From NCBI RefSeq assembly GCF_001625305.1, contig NW_017802380.1, positions 3,833,286 to 3,897,285 of the forward strand: a DNA stretch of 64,000 nucleotides, given 5' to 3'. Positions 45,016 through 56,051 of the stretch are shown here, piece after piece. The stretch comes from Branchiostoma belcheri. Lineage: Eukaryota > Chordata > Leptocardii > Amphioxiformes > Branchiostomatidae. Under the pieces are notes generated by a model that saw only the letters and a program-made list of their open reading frames with translations, was not told the DNA's origin and ran no database searches. A program made the position numbers and the translations under genes. How positions within the stretch are numbered: position 1 is the first letter of the stretch; each line of letters opens with the position of its first letter.

Positions 45016-45168
45016 GCGCTCCCCACTCCCCAAGGAGAGGTTGATGGTGGAAGATCGTTTGCTTTTTATGTATGGTCCGTTTTTTTTTCGCTACCACCAC
45101 CAAGCAACCATGGTGGTGGTGGTAGCGACGATCTTCCACCATCAACCTCTGCTTGGAGAGTAGCGCTC
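45016..45168. mobile_element. Foldback/MITE-like element, CTCTGCTTGGAGAGTAG family
   Basis: The left arm (CTCCCCAAGGAGAGGTTGAT, GGTGGAAGATCG) is inverted at the right (CGATCTTCCACCATCAACCT, CTGCTTGGAGAG). An inner inverted pair (CTACCACCACC/GGTGGTGGTAG) closes the hairpin. Partial relatives lie upstream of Kelch genes 2, 4 and 5. Confidence 0.75.
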
Positions 45169-45707
45169 TCGACATATCCGGCAATACTCATAGAAGGGGA
45201 TCGATCGTTTTTCTCCTCTTATCTGGCCACACCTCTCATCACATATCCTAATTAACGCACCACCCCTACCCAAAAACATTTCATAACGAAATTTCCGCTC
45301 TTCCTGCATGTACTGTATTTGAGAAATCTCTCTATCTACGTTCAAGTTTATATTGTCTTCACTGTTTCTGACCCTACATATGAAACGTCCCAATGCCATG
45401 GGTAAAACCCCCAGGCTATTTTGATTTGATTACATGGATGAGCTCCCCAAACCTGACGCTAGTGTGCGAAAAGAAAATTGCCTTCACTATGAAATAAAGA
45501 CAGAACATGGTATACCAACCGATGAAAATAAAGTTTTGTTCTTTCATATCTGCTTTTTGACTTTGGAAGGCTTGTTGATGCAAACAAGTAGTACTTAGAA
45601 TTCGAGCCCTGCTTCTCTTCCTCTGGTATCTTTTTCCCTTCCAATCTTTGTTATCCTCTAAGTACCTAAAGAAACAGTGTGATCACAAACGTTTGTATTT
45701 GGGGGGG

Positions 45708-45727
45708 NNNNNNNNNNNNNNNNNNNN
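45708..45727. other. Assembly gap (20 N)
   Basis: 20 N between two G runs; true size unknown. Confidence 0.95.
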
Positions 45728-45870
45728 GGGTAAATGTTGATGCCATCCATATAACCGAGTCAGTGTGGCCTAACATACCAAGGGCTCGAGTGAACGGCCT
45801 TTAGCGCAAGCCGATACCCACGTCCACCGCGGCACCCCTCGCCAGTTGCGCAACTTGTCAATCCGCCCAG

Positions 45871-46023
45871 CTATATATAAGGCACGAAGCCACCGCTGGG
45901 TACATTATAACAGGCGCGCGTCGGAATCTGGAGATAAATATAGAATTGAGAGCCCGGGGATGCGTGTCGTCTGTGTCAGTGGCTACGTTAGCTTGACTTC
46001 CGACATTATAGGACAGTTATAAC
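45871..46023 (+). promoter_or_regulatory. TATA box and probable 5' leader exon of the SMYD gene
   Basis: CTATATATAAGGC at 45871-45883 is a good TATA box, with start of transcription expected near 45905. The following stretch ends AGTTATAAC|GTGAGT at 46024, a donor that can pair with the acceptor GACAG at 46609-46613 just before the ATG. Confidence 0.5.
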
Positions 46024-46621
46024 GTGAGTACTGTAGTTATAGTTATAAACGTTGTAGTCTTGTTGTTTTGTGGATGTTGTTGTTGCTTTTGTACGCAAGA
46101 AATGGGAAGGCAAATGCTTTCTATTTAAGAACGGCTTTCTCCGATTCTTATTTGATCCATGATTCAGGAACCGTATGTTGAAGTTCGCGTGATCAGTATC
46201 TTGTAGTACGTCACTGTCATTTTGGACTTGAACGAGGCTTCTTCACCGCACCTGCAAATGAATAACATTACGTTTCTTAAGCTAATTGAGTGGCTACCGA
46301 AAAAGATACAGTGTGATCGGTACGACAGCTGAATGTGGATTTGGCATCGCACTCTCGTGTTTTCGACGCTGTGATGGAACGGAACACCCACGCATGGAGG
46401 GGGAGGGGGGTTGAAAGTGGGAGGGGGATAACATCTCAGTAGATGTCGATAGTAATTATTTTCGTCTTTCCTATCAAAGAGGGAGTTGGATCCATAAAAA
46501 CGTTAATTTCACCAGAAAGCTCAGGAGCTGAGTTAAAACAACCGTCTGTTGCTAGAGATTATAGCTCGCTTCTTCTAGTATTAATATGCTTATTTTTCCA
46601 CACGTCTCGACAGAAGTCTAA

Positions 46622-49600
46622 ATGTCTACAGACGACAGCCCCGATCTGCCGCTGCAGGACAAGCTGTGCGCGCAGTGTGGCGCTGCAGCAGAGCAACGGT
46701 GTGGCAGGTACAATACGTCATTTAATACACAATATACACTACAATCACAACGGCCTTGAACTCTACCAAAACGATAGATGTTAAAAAAATGATTTAACTG
46801 TGTGTGAAACATTTGGTATAGTTTGCCATGTTGGTAGCGGGAGCACGTAGATCCAAGATGGCGACGGATGCTATTATGACGAACAGGCATGGCAACGGTT
46901 GTATAAAAGGAATTATTTATATGCACAGACCTATACACAAATGTGTATGGACATCGCTTTAACCGACCAATATGGCGGACGCTGAATGACGTCATACTCA
47001 TAGTCACCGTATTCTATTGCAGATGTTTGTCGGTATATTACTGCTCACGTGACCACCAGAAGGAACACTGGAAGGCTCACAGACTGGACTGCAAACCGTA
47101 CAGGATAGAGACAACAGACGACAAAGGTAACACATGGGACTTACTAGTAAGTTTATGTATACATTCATGTAATGAAAAAACATTCATTCATTCATTCATG
47201 GATACTACCTGAAACGTCTGACCGTTTCCAATATCATATCCAGTTGCTTGAGTAACTGCTTTTTGGCGTATCTTACTACCTGGATGTCTAACCTTCACCA
47301 ACGCATTCATTCATTTGTTGTCATTCAGTCATTTTAGGCTTATATTTTGAAATACAGGTCTGTCCCTGGTGCTGAATGTGTCTTCCTCTTCCCTCACTTC
47401 CCCTTCTCTCTCTGTCTCTCTCTCCGTCTCTCAAAACTCAAGTTTTATACCGTCATGAAAATGGACGACGATGTAATAAACACAATAACTTTATTGTAAG
47501 TCAGTTACTTGAATTATCAAATTTTGCTGCTGCCTACTGCTCCTCTCGAGCCTTCCCAGTCGCTTCCTCGCGGCACTTTCTCCTCAGCCGATCTTTTATG
47601 CTCTCGCGAGTCTTCGTCTTCTCGCGAGTCTTGACCGGCATCTTCCTCGTACCCCGCGTCCTTCGAGCCTTCCCAATCTTCTGGGCCTCACTGCAGCTGG
47701 CTTTCGGCCTGGCTCCCTGTTCGGACGAGACACCATAAAGACGTCTCTTTACTAATGTAGTGTCCTCCGGCCTGTTCGACCCATGAGTACCGCCAGAGAG
47801 GCCTTTCTCTCCTGTTGCAGCCTCCTCCGGCCGTCAGACTGTCATCGGACATCGGGGGAGACTGCAACAGAAGAGAAAGGTCTCTCTGGCGGTACTCATG
47901 GGGCTGACGGGCCGGAGACCTTTCTTTCTTAAGCTTGTTGCAGTCTCCTCCGGCTTGTTGGATTTATCATATACGCAATGGGGACCTCTACTCTCCTCTT
48001 TCTCGTTTGAAGTTTCCTCAAACCGAACACCTGGTTCGGTTACTGAAAAAATACAAGAAATCTAGATCTAATGACAACATATGGAAATCTTCAAGACATC
48101 ACAAAATAATGGGTATAAAGTACCATAAAGCTACAACAATTTACTTATTTAGACGTTTTCTTACATGCTAAATCGACATTACCGCAAGTGTTTCAAGATA
48201 TATATAAAAGACACGTTCTAGAACAAAAGTTCGTGCGTTGTTGGTAAACAGTACTGGTGTATCCGCTCTTTGTTAGAAACTGATGAATAAAACGTCGCAG
48301 TAGTAATATACTCTTACTCTAGCTCTTTACATGTTAAAACACAATTAGAAACCGGTATTGTTCTGTAACTTGTGTGCATTAATCAAATTGTTTCCTCGGG
48401 AGTAATCCAGTACGAAACGTTTTGGTTAAAGTTTCAAAAACCCTGGCGTTCTTATAACGTTTTGGGTTGTGGAACGGCCTTCGGTTCGTGAGATGGTGTT
48501 AAATTCTACTCACCTGTTCTTAGTAGGACGATCACTCTTTGGAGCACCCCTAGCCTCTCGACACTAGCACCAAGACCATCATTTTTACTTCGATAGTAAG
48601 TCGAATTACGAGAAAAAAAACTGTAAAATCCATCCGAAGAACAAAATGCGTATGCACCTGGTTCACTCTGAACTGAAATGAAAAGTCCGGTTGTGACGTC
48701 ATAAACCTGGCATCTTCCGCACGCTGATGTCACGTGGTTTCCGGACAACACCTTCCCCTGTTACGAAAAAGCTGTGTCACGTGACCTATTGTGACCTAAA
48801 ATCAAAGTTGAAAACAGGAACTACGCAACTCCCGATGGCTTATACTAAAGGACGACTGTGGCCTGCTAGACATGGTGCGAGAAAAGCTAGGGCCAAATCT
48901 AGACTGTTGTTTCGAACTGAATAGGCCTGTCCATGGTGCTGAACGCGTCTTCCTCTTCGATCCTCCCCCGCTTTCTCTCTATCTATTTCTCTCACTCTCT
49001 CACTCTCTCTCTCTCTCCCTCAAACTATAATGAAACAATGGACGATAATGATATGTTAACCACAATAACACTTCTTTATTCTAACGTTATGTAGATTAAG
49101 TGAGATACCATCATGTATCAGGTGAGATCAGGGTGTATGCGTATACATGGCCGCAATGGAAATATGTACACAGTATACATTAGGTATATCATCTCAAGTA
49201 CAAAAGAGGATATCAAAACAGCTCTACTCGCCGAGGAGTATCCGAGTATGTAGTATCAGTACCAGGTGTGATCAGGGCATGTGAGACCTTGACGGGTGTG
49301 TGCGGGTACATGGCCGCGGACACCCTGGTACCGATACGTGCATTCGGCCAGGCGGTCAGCATGCAGGACACGGCGTGCATGAGCGCTGCCTCTGCCGCCT
49401 GGTGCCCGGCACGAGCCGCCTTCTCGGCCGCCTTCTCCGCCTTCTTCTCAAGAGACTTCCTCCGCTGGCGAGACTTCCAGCTCTCGCGATTCTTAGACAT
49501 CTTGACAGCTGCGGACTTGGCCGGCATCTGTGTGTTTATTTGTTTGTTTATTAGCATATAACCAAAGTAATAGAATAAACATAACATAACAAAAGAAGAT

Positions 49601-52600
49601 ATGCGGGGGAAGATAAAAAGCCATTATGGTCTTCCGGCATCCTCCCCCGACATCATTAAATTGTATGGCACATTATTATGATGAACTGATCAAATAAAAC
49701 TAATGATATTTAACAACATATAAGAATAATTATCATTAGATAAGAACAATTAAGTAACGCTGATTAATATTGGTATCTTAATGCATGTACCTTATCTGCT
49801 TCTTGCCTCCTGACCTTCACACCGTAATAATACGAATGTCAAGTAAAAAAACTGTGAAGAAAACTGTCAGATCAAACAGGAGAACAACTTTACACGCCCG
49901 CACATAGTTCACTGTGAACTGACATGAAAAAATTATGTTTATGACGTCATAAACAAGCGTCGCCACGCAGTTGTCACGTGATTTCCGTCGCAGGGCTTTC
50001 CTCTGTTACGAAGAGACACGTGAGCTGCATAATACAACCCGATCCTGTACTCCACAGGCAGGTACCTGGTAGCGAACGGAGACCTGCCGATGGGCCACCT
50101 GGTGATCTCAGAGGACCCGATCCTGACGGGCCCGTCCTACACCACCTCGGCGCTGTGCCTGGGCTGTTTTGACGCCGTGGACGGGACCTACAGGTGTAAG
50201 GGCTGCAACTGGCCGCTCTGCAGCAGGAAGTGCGAAACGGCTGGCAGCCATCAACTCGAGGTATGCATATATAGTCTTGCATTATTTGTTAACGTCGTTT
50301 GGTTAACTTAAGGATATAGCAACGCAGCATAATGTTTACTTTCACGCGGTGTAGCCTTACAAACTACTGCTAATTCTTACTTAAACACATACATATTATG
50401 GTGACCAGCCCCTCCAACTTTGCCACTTGCTACATAATGTACCCAACACCATGGTAACTGGTGTCTAATACAACACCAGTTACCATGGTAACAGATGTCT
50501 GATTCTGGTCATTCACCTTATTTGTTTAAAAATGGAAAAAGAAACGATATGTTTTCCTACTGCGATGGTAAACATTATAATACCTTTCTGCAGTGCGGCA
50601 TGTTGAAGTCGGCCGGTATCGACATCACGGACTTCTCCGGTCCCAACACGTCCTACCAGTTCATCACACCTCTGCGCTGCCTCCTGCTCAAGTCACGGGA
50701 CCCCGGCAGGTGGAAGCTCCTCAGCGGGATGGAGTCTCACGTGGAGGACCAAACCCGGGAATACAGGTGGGCGGTAGTGGGGAGGACAGATCTATGTTTG
50801 GACAAAGTCAACTTGAAAGCACTAGACACTGAATTCTGGCAGGACTAACTCGTAAGAGGATATCTCCAAACAGAACTTTTTATTGCTGAAAGACAGTATA
50901 TCAGCCATTTGGCTGGCACAATTCAACCAGAGACGGCGGTCGGTCTAGGCGTCCTACCACATAGACAGACGACCAATTGATGCCATTAGTTCACGTGATC
51001 TAGGCGATTGGCCACTTCGATTCTGCCCTCTGGAAAAAATAGCAATAGGACAATCGAATATTCGATGAGCTAATTTGTGTGTATGTGTGTGTGTGAACAA
51101 GGATTTTTACATCTTCATTTTTTAATACGTCTCCTAGAATGGAGATGGGACGGAACGTAGTGCGTGTGATCCGGCAGACGTTAGGCATGGACGAGTTCTC
51201 AGATCACGACATCATGAAGATCTGCGGGATCCTTACGGGTAAGATCTATCCTCTGCAACTTAATACCAGCACCGATCAATAAACTGCGCACTATAACGCC
51301 TCCTAGCTACGATTGTAAGAAGTACACCCTGATCAGGTGATAAACAAATTCAGAACCCTACGCCAAATGCGTGGTGATATTAACATATATTTGCTGCTAT
51401 GAACATATTAATTCAAATTTGCGGGTGTGTGAAGCGGAAAAAAAGCACAGCAACATCTCAAGAACATCTCCTAGCGGCATTCGTGAGAACTGCAGCATGA
51501 TCACGTGACGTACAGGTTTAAGGACACCATTTCGCAGCCCGACGTTCAGCTGGGCGTGGTGGCGCGCGCCTGTAATCCAGCTACCTGGAGGCTGGGGTTG
51601 GCGGACCGCTTGAGGCCGGGGGTTCTGCGGCGTGCTGTCCTATGGCGATCGGGCGTCCACGCTAAGTTCGGCATCGATATGGTTTCCCCGGGGAAGCCCA
51701 GGGCAACCAGGTCGTCTGAGGAGGGACGCACCGGCCCAGGTTGGAAACAAAGCAGGCAAAAGTCCCCGTGTCGATCAGTAGCGGGATCGCGCCCGTGAAT
51801 AGGCACTGCGTCTCAGCCCGGCCAACAGAGCGGGACCCAACTCCTTTTTTTCGTGGCTTTTATTTTCTCATGGACGTTTTGACACTAGCACTTACCTACA
51901 GCATACGTTTTATTAATCTATTACATTTATTCATATCTATTTAGATTTATTACATCAAATCCATGAGTGAACTTTTATAGTCAGAAATTCTGATAGTCAA
52001 ATTGCCTATAATTAAATTTGGTCAATTTTTGAATGCAAAGTCCCCTGTACATACCCGTTGAAGTTTGTAACATAATAGTTTCCTCTGCAAAGTCTGCATT
52101 GCCTTCTGATGCGTTTCCGTTGCAGTAAATGCGTTCGAGTTGTTCACGACGGGCCCGAACAAGGACCGGGACTCCACGCCGCGCGCCTGGGCCGTCTACC
52201 CCACCACGTACCTCATGAACCACGACTGCCTGGCCAACACCCTCACCTCCATCGACTCCAAGAACAAGATGCACGTCAGAACGAGAGTAAGTGCTTTGTC
52301 AGGATTAATGACCCACGCATCTAATCAGTCACGTGGCCTTATAGACACGTGGCGTCAGAGGCGGGTCTGGACCGAGATGGGGGTCGTGACAGACTTTCAG
52401 CCACCTTCATCAAGAGTAATGACCCACTCAGACACGTAACCTTACAGAAACGTGACGTGAAAAGTAGGCCAAAGGTGTCTGAAAGTCTGTACCGAGACGG
52501 AGGCCGCTCTAGACCTTCGATTTGGACATCTTTCGACACATTTTTGGCGCAACTTGTCGATCTGTATGGTCATTATTCCCGAAGAAGGCCGTACGACTGG

Positions 52601-55213
52601 ATACTAATCTAATAATTCATTTGTATTGTTAGGCAGGTTTTCAACGCATTTTGCACTTCCATATTCCTGCTGTTCCAGATGCCAGTGAAGAAAGGCGAGG
52701 CGCTGACGGCGGAGTACTCGGAGTGTCTGTGGGGGACGGAGATCCGGAGACACCAGCTCCACAGGTACAAGTACTTCTGGTGCAGCTGTCAGAGGTGTCG
52801 GGACCCCACCGAGCTGGGATCCTTCATCAGCTCACACAGGTAGGATTCTTATATTTCATACATTGTAATATGATATGTATAGTTTGAAGAATCCAGACCA
52901 TATGCATGCATATACACCTTTACCGTATTCTCAATCTCCTGGCCTTCCTCAGAAACACTGTTCCACTCTCGTTAAAAAGACACTTGCTACATAATACATG
53001 TAGTAATGTCACCAAACACCACAGGGTGTCTGCTACATCACCAGTTACCATGGTGACAGATGTTTGGCATGGTTCAGGTTATTGACCTTTTTGTTTGGAG
53101 AAGAAGAAAAAAAGCAAAAACAACATGCTGTCCTTCTGTGAAGATAATTGTTTTCTATTTGAGACATATACAGTGTCATATAGCATTTTTGGTTCTTGCA
53201 GATGTTCAAACTGCGGGGGGAACGTGGTGGCGACCAAGCCGCTGGAATTCAACTCGACCGGGTTCCGGTGTGAGAGCTGCCGCGTCATTATTCGGGGGGA
53301 AGTCTTGAAGGGGACCAATCACCAGGTGGAGGAGGAAGTCTTCGAACTGGAGTCCAAAGAACTGGAGACTCCCATTGAAGAATACGAAGGTATGTTTCAA
53401 CCAATCTCAACCACTGAATCTTTTAAGCGGCCTTGGTAACTATGTGTATTAAAAGCTGTAAGAATCAAATATTGTGTAAAATATAATAGAGTCACAAGAA
53501 ATAAGACACCGATTTTTAACAGTCTTTAACTGGCCCTCTTCTGAAAAGCTAAGGATGCAATAGCTCAGGATGTGTCACCAGCTAAGGTATACGTGAGCAA
53601 GGGGTCATAGGTGGTTGGAAGTCGGTATCGACCCCCGTCTATGTTGAAGTGACATGAGCAACGGGCCAAAGGTGGAAGGATCAGAAGTCGGTAATGGCCC
53701 TGGTCTACGTACATAGGTCAGGGTGATTTTATCAAGTTAAACATTTCTATAACGTGTACAGCAACTTTTACATGGTCTTTAAGAGGATTTCGACTTTTCT
53801 GTCTCTCTCAGACCTTGTGGAGAGACATGAATCCATCCTGCACCCGAACCACTACGCCATGCTGAGATGTAAGAAGTTCCTGGCGCATGCGTACGGCAGG
53901 CAGCCGGGCTACAGTCTGGCAGAGCTGTCCGAGGACCGGCTGAACAGGAAGATGGAGATGTGTAGAACACTCATCGGTAACAACCTACTCCGTTTCTTCA
54001 AATCATTTGAACATTTGATATCCTGATCACATTCCTATATTTCTGATTTGCATAAGTAACATCTAATTTTGTCAATCATCACCTATCTACAAGCTTGTAA
54101 AACTGCATGAAAAACTCATTATCCATTCGTGAGTTATCCTCTTACACCAAAGTTTTAAAAAAAGACACCTGCAGTTCCCCTCAAAAGCTGATAAGTGATC
54201 TAGAATATTATCTAGTACATAAGCTGTGCTAAAGATTTAAATGAGGTTAGAGATTGCTGTCACATGATTTTTGAAAGTCAAAGGTGAATTTCTTTAGTGG
54301 GGGGGGGGATCATTAGAAGAAATATAGACATGCTGGAAGATATGCTGAAGACACTGTCATTTTTCAGACGCGCTGGAGATCGTGTCTCCGAGGTTCAATG
54401 ACGACACGGCCCACTTCCTGTACGAGCTGCATGCAGCGCTGGTGGAAGTTGCCAGGCGGCGGCACGACCTGGGCGTGATCTCCAACCAGGAGATGGTGGT
54501 GGCACTGACAGAGGCCAAACACATACTGCATGTGAGTAGCAGAGACAAACCCTTATTTTACTCATTGGCCAGCACCAACCAAAGACCACTGACCAAATAG
54601 AAGTACATGTGTGGCTCTACTCAAAACACAGTACCCTACAACCAAGGGACGTCCCTAACCGAAACTAGGGTTACTTTCCGAAGGAAAAATTCTCACCTGA
54701 GTGATTTAAGGAAAGTCGTGTAAAGGGCCTTTTCAAAGGGCAAAACATTGGAGCATATTGGGCCAAACCCACTAAAAATAATGTCAGATGATGCCATTGT
54801 TTGACTGTCATATTCAATTTTCAACAATCTGTGCCATGTACTCCTCAAACTCACTTTTGTCATTTCAATGTCAATGTCCTTTGTAATTTTTCACACAAAT
54901 GAAATAATCAAGTACCTGTACATTGTAACCTTTACACCCCTAGCAAGCCCTACAGCATCTATACCCCTGGAATGATGGTGACCTGCGTGACCTTGAAGCT
55001 GAGTCTAAAGCCAAGAAGAGCCTGGAAGCCCTGGACGCCTGGATAGAGCTAGTCGAGACCTCCAAACCAACCAAGATGGTTGAGAATACAAAGCCTAAGA
55101 AGCCTGCAGAGGAGACTAAACCTAAACAGGAACCAAAACAGCAGCAACAACAACAGCCTGCTGCCAAGAAATCAAAAGGCAAAAGGAAGAGAAAAGGAGG
55201 GAAAGGCAAGTGA
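46622..55213 (+). CDS. SMYD-type MYND/SET-domain protein (lysine methyltransferase-like)
   Basis: Eleven coding exons: 46622-46707, 47023-47126, 50058-50260, 50594-50766, 51138-51238, 52126-52286, 52679-52839, 53202-53389, 53812-53976, 54368-54531 and 54944-55213. The total of 1776 nt gives 591 residues. The MYND zinc finger (C16-x2-C19...YYCSRDHQ...H48-x3-C52) interrupts the SET domain, as in SMYD proteins. SET motifs: MGHLVISEDPILTGPS, N254-H-D-C-L-A-N in place of the usual NHSCxPN, GEALTAEYSE, and a post-SET Cys cluster (WCSCQRCRDPTELGS). A helical C-terminal part ends in a Gln run and a Lys-rich tail that looks like a nuclear localisation signal. Most like the SmydA group of invertebrates. 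Methyltransferase activity is inferred; the altered NHSC motif leaves it open. Confidence 0.92.
47534..47641 (-). CDS. Small basic reverse-strand frame, unit A (speculative)
   Basis: 35 codons from ATG 47641 (MPVKTREKTKTRESIK, then Arg/Lys/Glu) to TAG. The frame is open further upstream (ARRTRGTRK). It resembles the start of the frame at 49213-49527. It may be a decayed copy or non-coding. No known domain. Confidence 0.2.
   Translation of the reverse strand: MPVKTREKTKTRESIKDRLRRKCREEATGKAREEQ
47763..47918. mobile_element. Foldback element in SMYD intron 2
   Basis: CCCATGAGTACCGCCAGAGA with AAGGTCTCTCTGGCGGTACT forms a long inverted repeat, extended by TCCTCCGGCC against GGCCGGAGA. Only unit A contains it. 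Confidence 0.65.
48691..48787 (-). promoter_or_regulatory. CRE/E-box cluster, unit A
   Basis: TGACGTCA at 48694-48701 and CACGTG at 48731-48736 and 48778-48783. The arrangement recurs in unit B (TGACGTCA 49942-49949, CACGTG 49975-49980). Possible promoter of a reverse-strand nested transcript or an enhancer of the host gene. Confidence 0.35.
49213..49527 (-). CDS. Nested small Lys/Arg/Ala-rich protein in SMYD intron 2 (speculative)
   Basis: 104 codons from ATG 49527, directly after an acceptor-like AAACACAG, to the stop at 49213. The N-terminal half is strongly basic and helical (SRQRRKSLEKKAEKAAEKAA), the rest mixed. No domain recognised. A related start (MP-K----K---RES-K-R-RRK) occurs in unit A, and a CRE/E-box cluster lies 400-450 bp upstream. 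It could be a real nested gene, or one part of a duplicated repeat. Confidence 0.3.
   Translation of the reverse strand: MPAKSAAVKMSKNRESWKSRQRRKSLEKKAEKAAEKAARAGHQAAEAALMHAVSCMLTAWPNARIGTRVSAAMYPHTPVKVSHALITPGTDTTYSDTPRRVELF
49942..49980 (-). promoter_or_regulatory. CRE/E-box cluster, unit B
   Basis: TGACGTCA at 49942-49949 and CACGTG at 49975-49980, matching unit A. Confidence 0.35.
50400..50520. repeat. Hairpin repeat, copy 1 (SMYD intron 3)
   Basis: CACTTGCTACATAATGTACC followed by AACACCATGGTAACTGGTGT and its inverted copy ACACCAGTTACCATGGTAAC. A related sequence lies at 52983-53090 in intron 7. Confidence 0.65.
51506..51513 (+). promoter_or_regulatory. CRE-like element upstream of 7SL RNA gene
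   Basis: TGACGTAC at 51506-51513, overlapping CACGTGAC, 36-43 bases before the RNA start. Human 7SL has an ATF/CRE site at about the same distance. Confidence 0.5.
51549..51845 (+). ncRNA. RN7SL: 7SL signal recognition particle RNA
   Basis: About 297 nt. The 5' end GCTGGGCGTGGTGGCGCGCG begins the Alu domain, with TGTAATCCAGCTACCTGGAG and GACCGCTTGAGGCCGGG next. The S domain has GCTAAGTTCGGCATCGATAT, then the SRP54-binding helix 8 (GGTTGGAAACAAAGCAGGCA, then GATCAGTAGCGGGATCGCGC). The 3' strand of the Alu domain (GAATAGGCACTGCGTCTCAG, CAACAGAGCGGGACCC) follows. The RNA ends in a T7 run (51845-51851), a pol III terminator, not a poly-A tail, so it is a gene and not a retrocopy. It lies in sense orientation in intron 5 of the SMYD gene. 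Confidence 0.9.
51845..51851 (+). terminator. Pol III terminator of 7SL RNA
   Basis: Seven T after GGACCCAACTCC. It closes the RNA directly after the conserved 3' stem. Confidence 0.75.
52300..52530. repeat. Tandem duplication in SMYD intron 6
   Basis: Two diverged copies of about 115 bp. Compare TAATGACCCACGCATC...GTCTGGACCGAGATGGGGGT with TAATGACCCACTCAGAC...GTCTGTACCGAGACGGAGGC. Confidence 0.6.
52983..53090. repeat. Hairpin repeat, copy 2 (SMYD intron 7)
   Basis: CACTTGCTACATAATACATG...CATCACCAGTTACCATGGTG ACAGATGTTTGG matches the element at 50400-50520. Confidence 0.55.
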
Positions 55214-56051
55214 ATTAGGATGGACAACACTGGGGACTTGTGTGGTGGTCCAAGGACCATTCCTTGTGGGACACCTGGCAATTCTACATATGGTACATGT
55301 ACATGCACTACCAGTGGCTGAAGTGTTGAGCTAAACTGGTGTCTAAAATTGTTGAAGCCATGATTGCCATATGACTTTGATATCACTTGGGATGATCCAT
55401 TATCAGAACTGGGAGGGATGAATGAATTGATTTTGACTGGTTGTTGAGTAACCCAACATGTTCCAGCAGTATGGTTTAGGTGTAGCTTAGAATATTGACG
55501 CACAAAAAAGGATCTTGGCAGACTATTGCAAAATGACAGCATTTATTTATTAACTTAACTTTAAAAACAACTACTTCTAGAAAACTGTTACTTTCATAAT
55601 TTTCTTAAAAGCTGCTTCTTAAATGTCAGGTATCTGCTTCTCTAAGGAAAATAACATAATGTTGCTAACATGAATAAAGACTAAATGATCTCGATCTAAG
55701 GGTCTGGTATTTGTTTCAATGTCTGTTTAGATAGTTGAGAAAAAATCAACATGTAGTACATGTTTTGTAAATCATAATGTTTAGCAGACATGGCAGAAGG
55801 AAATCAAGTGTATTGCTTTAGTTCAATTTCTTCTTTTTATAACTTACTGTTGATGATCTGTGCATTATGGTATTTATGTTAACATATACATTCTGATTCT
55901 TCTGAACTCAAGCATATGTATGAGAGACTGATAAAAAGATTAAAAGATAAAAACTGCCTTTGTCATTTACTCTTAATGCCCGGCCATCACAGACCTACAT
56001 TTTGTACTTTACAAGGACTAGTATAGGTGAGGTACAGTAACCCTCCTTACT
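55214..56051. other. Convergent 3' spacer SMYD/UBE2T
   Basis: SMYD 3' UTR with AATAAA at 55673-55678, then AT-rich spacer to the UBE2T stop codon. 55247-55292 (AAGGACCATTCCTTGTGGGA) resembles 57092-57133, a short dispersed repeat. Confidence 0.55.

Larger units (their letters stand above)
47127..50057. other. SMYD intron 2 with an internal direct duplication
   Basis: A 2.9-kb intron made of two related units, about 47355-48790 and 48924-50035. Shared parts are a start (GGTGCTGAA..GTCTTCCTCTTC, CT-rich tract, ACAATGGACGA-like, CACAATAAC), a basic reverse-strand frame, and an end (GTTCACT-TGAACTG, TGACGTCATAAAC, CACGTG, CCTCTGTTACGAA). Confidence 0.7.

Noticed and set aside
46618..47007. 129-codon open frame on the - strand
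   Set aside because: Overlaps SMYD exon 1 in antisense; no recognisable domain or start context.
51505..51798. 97-codon frame over the 7SL RNA
   Set aside because: Explained by the structured RNA gene; no protein similarity.
54940..55542. 200-codon open frame on the - strand
   Set aside because: Antisense to the last SMYD exon and its 3' UTR. The long Cys and Leu runs come from reading the GCA/CAA repeats backwards.
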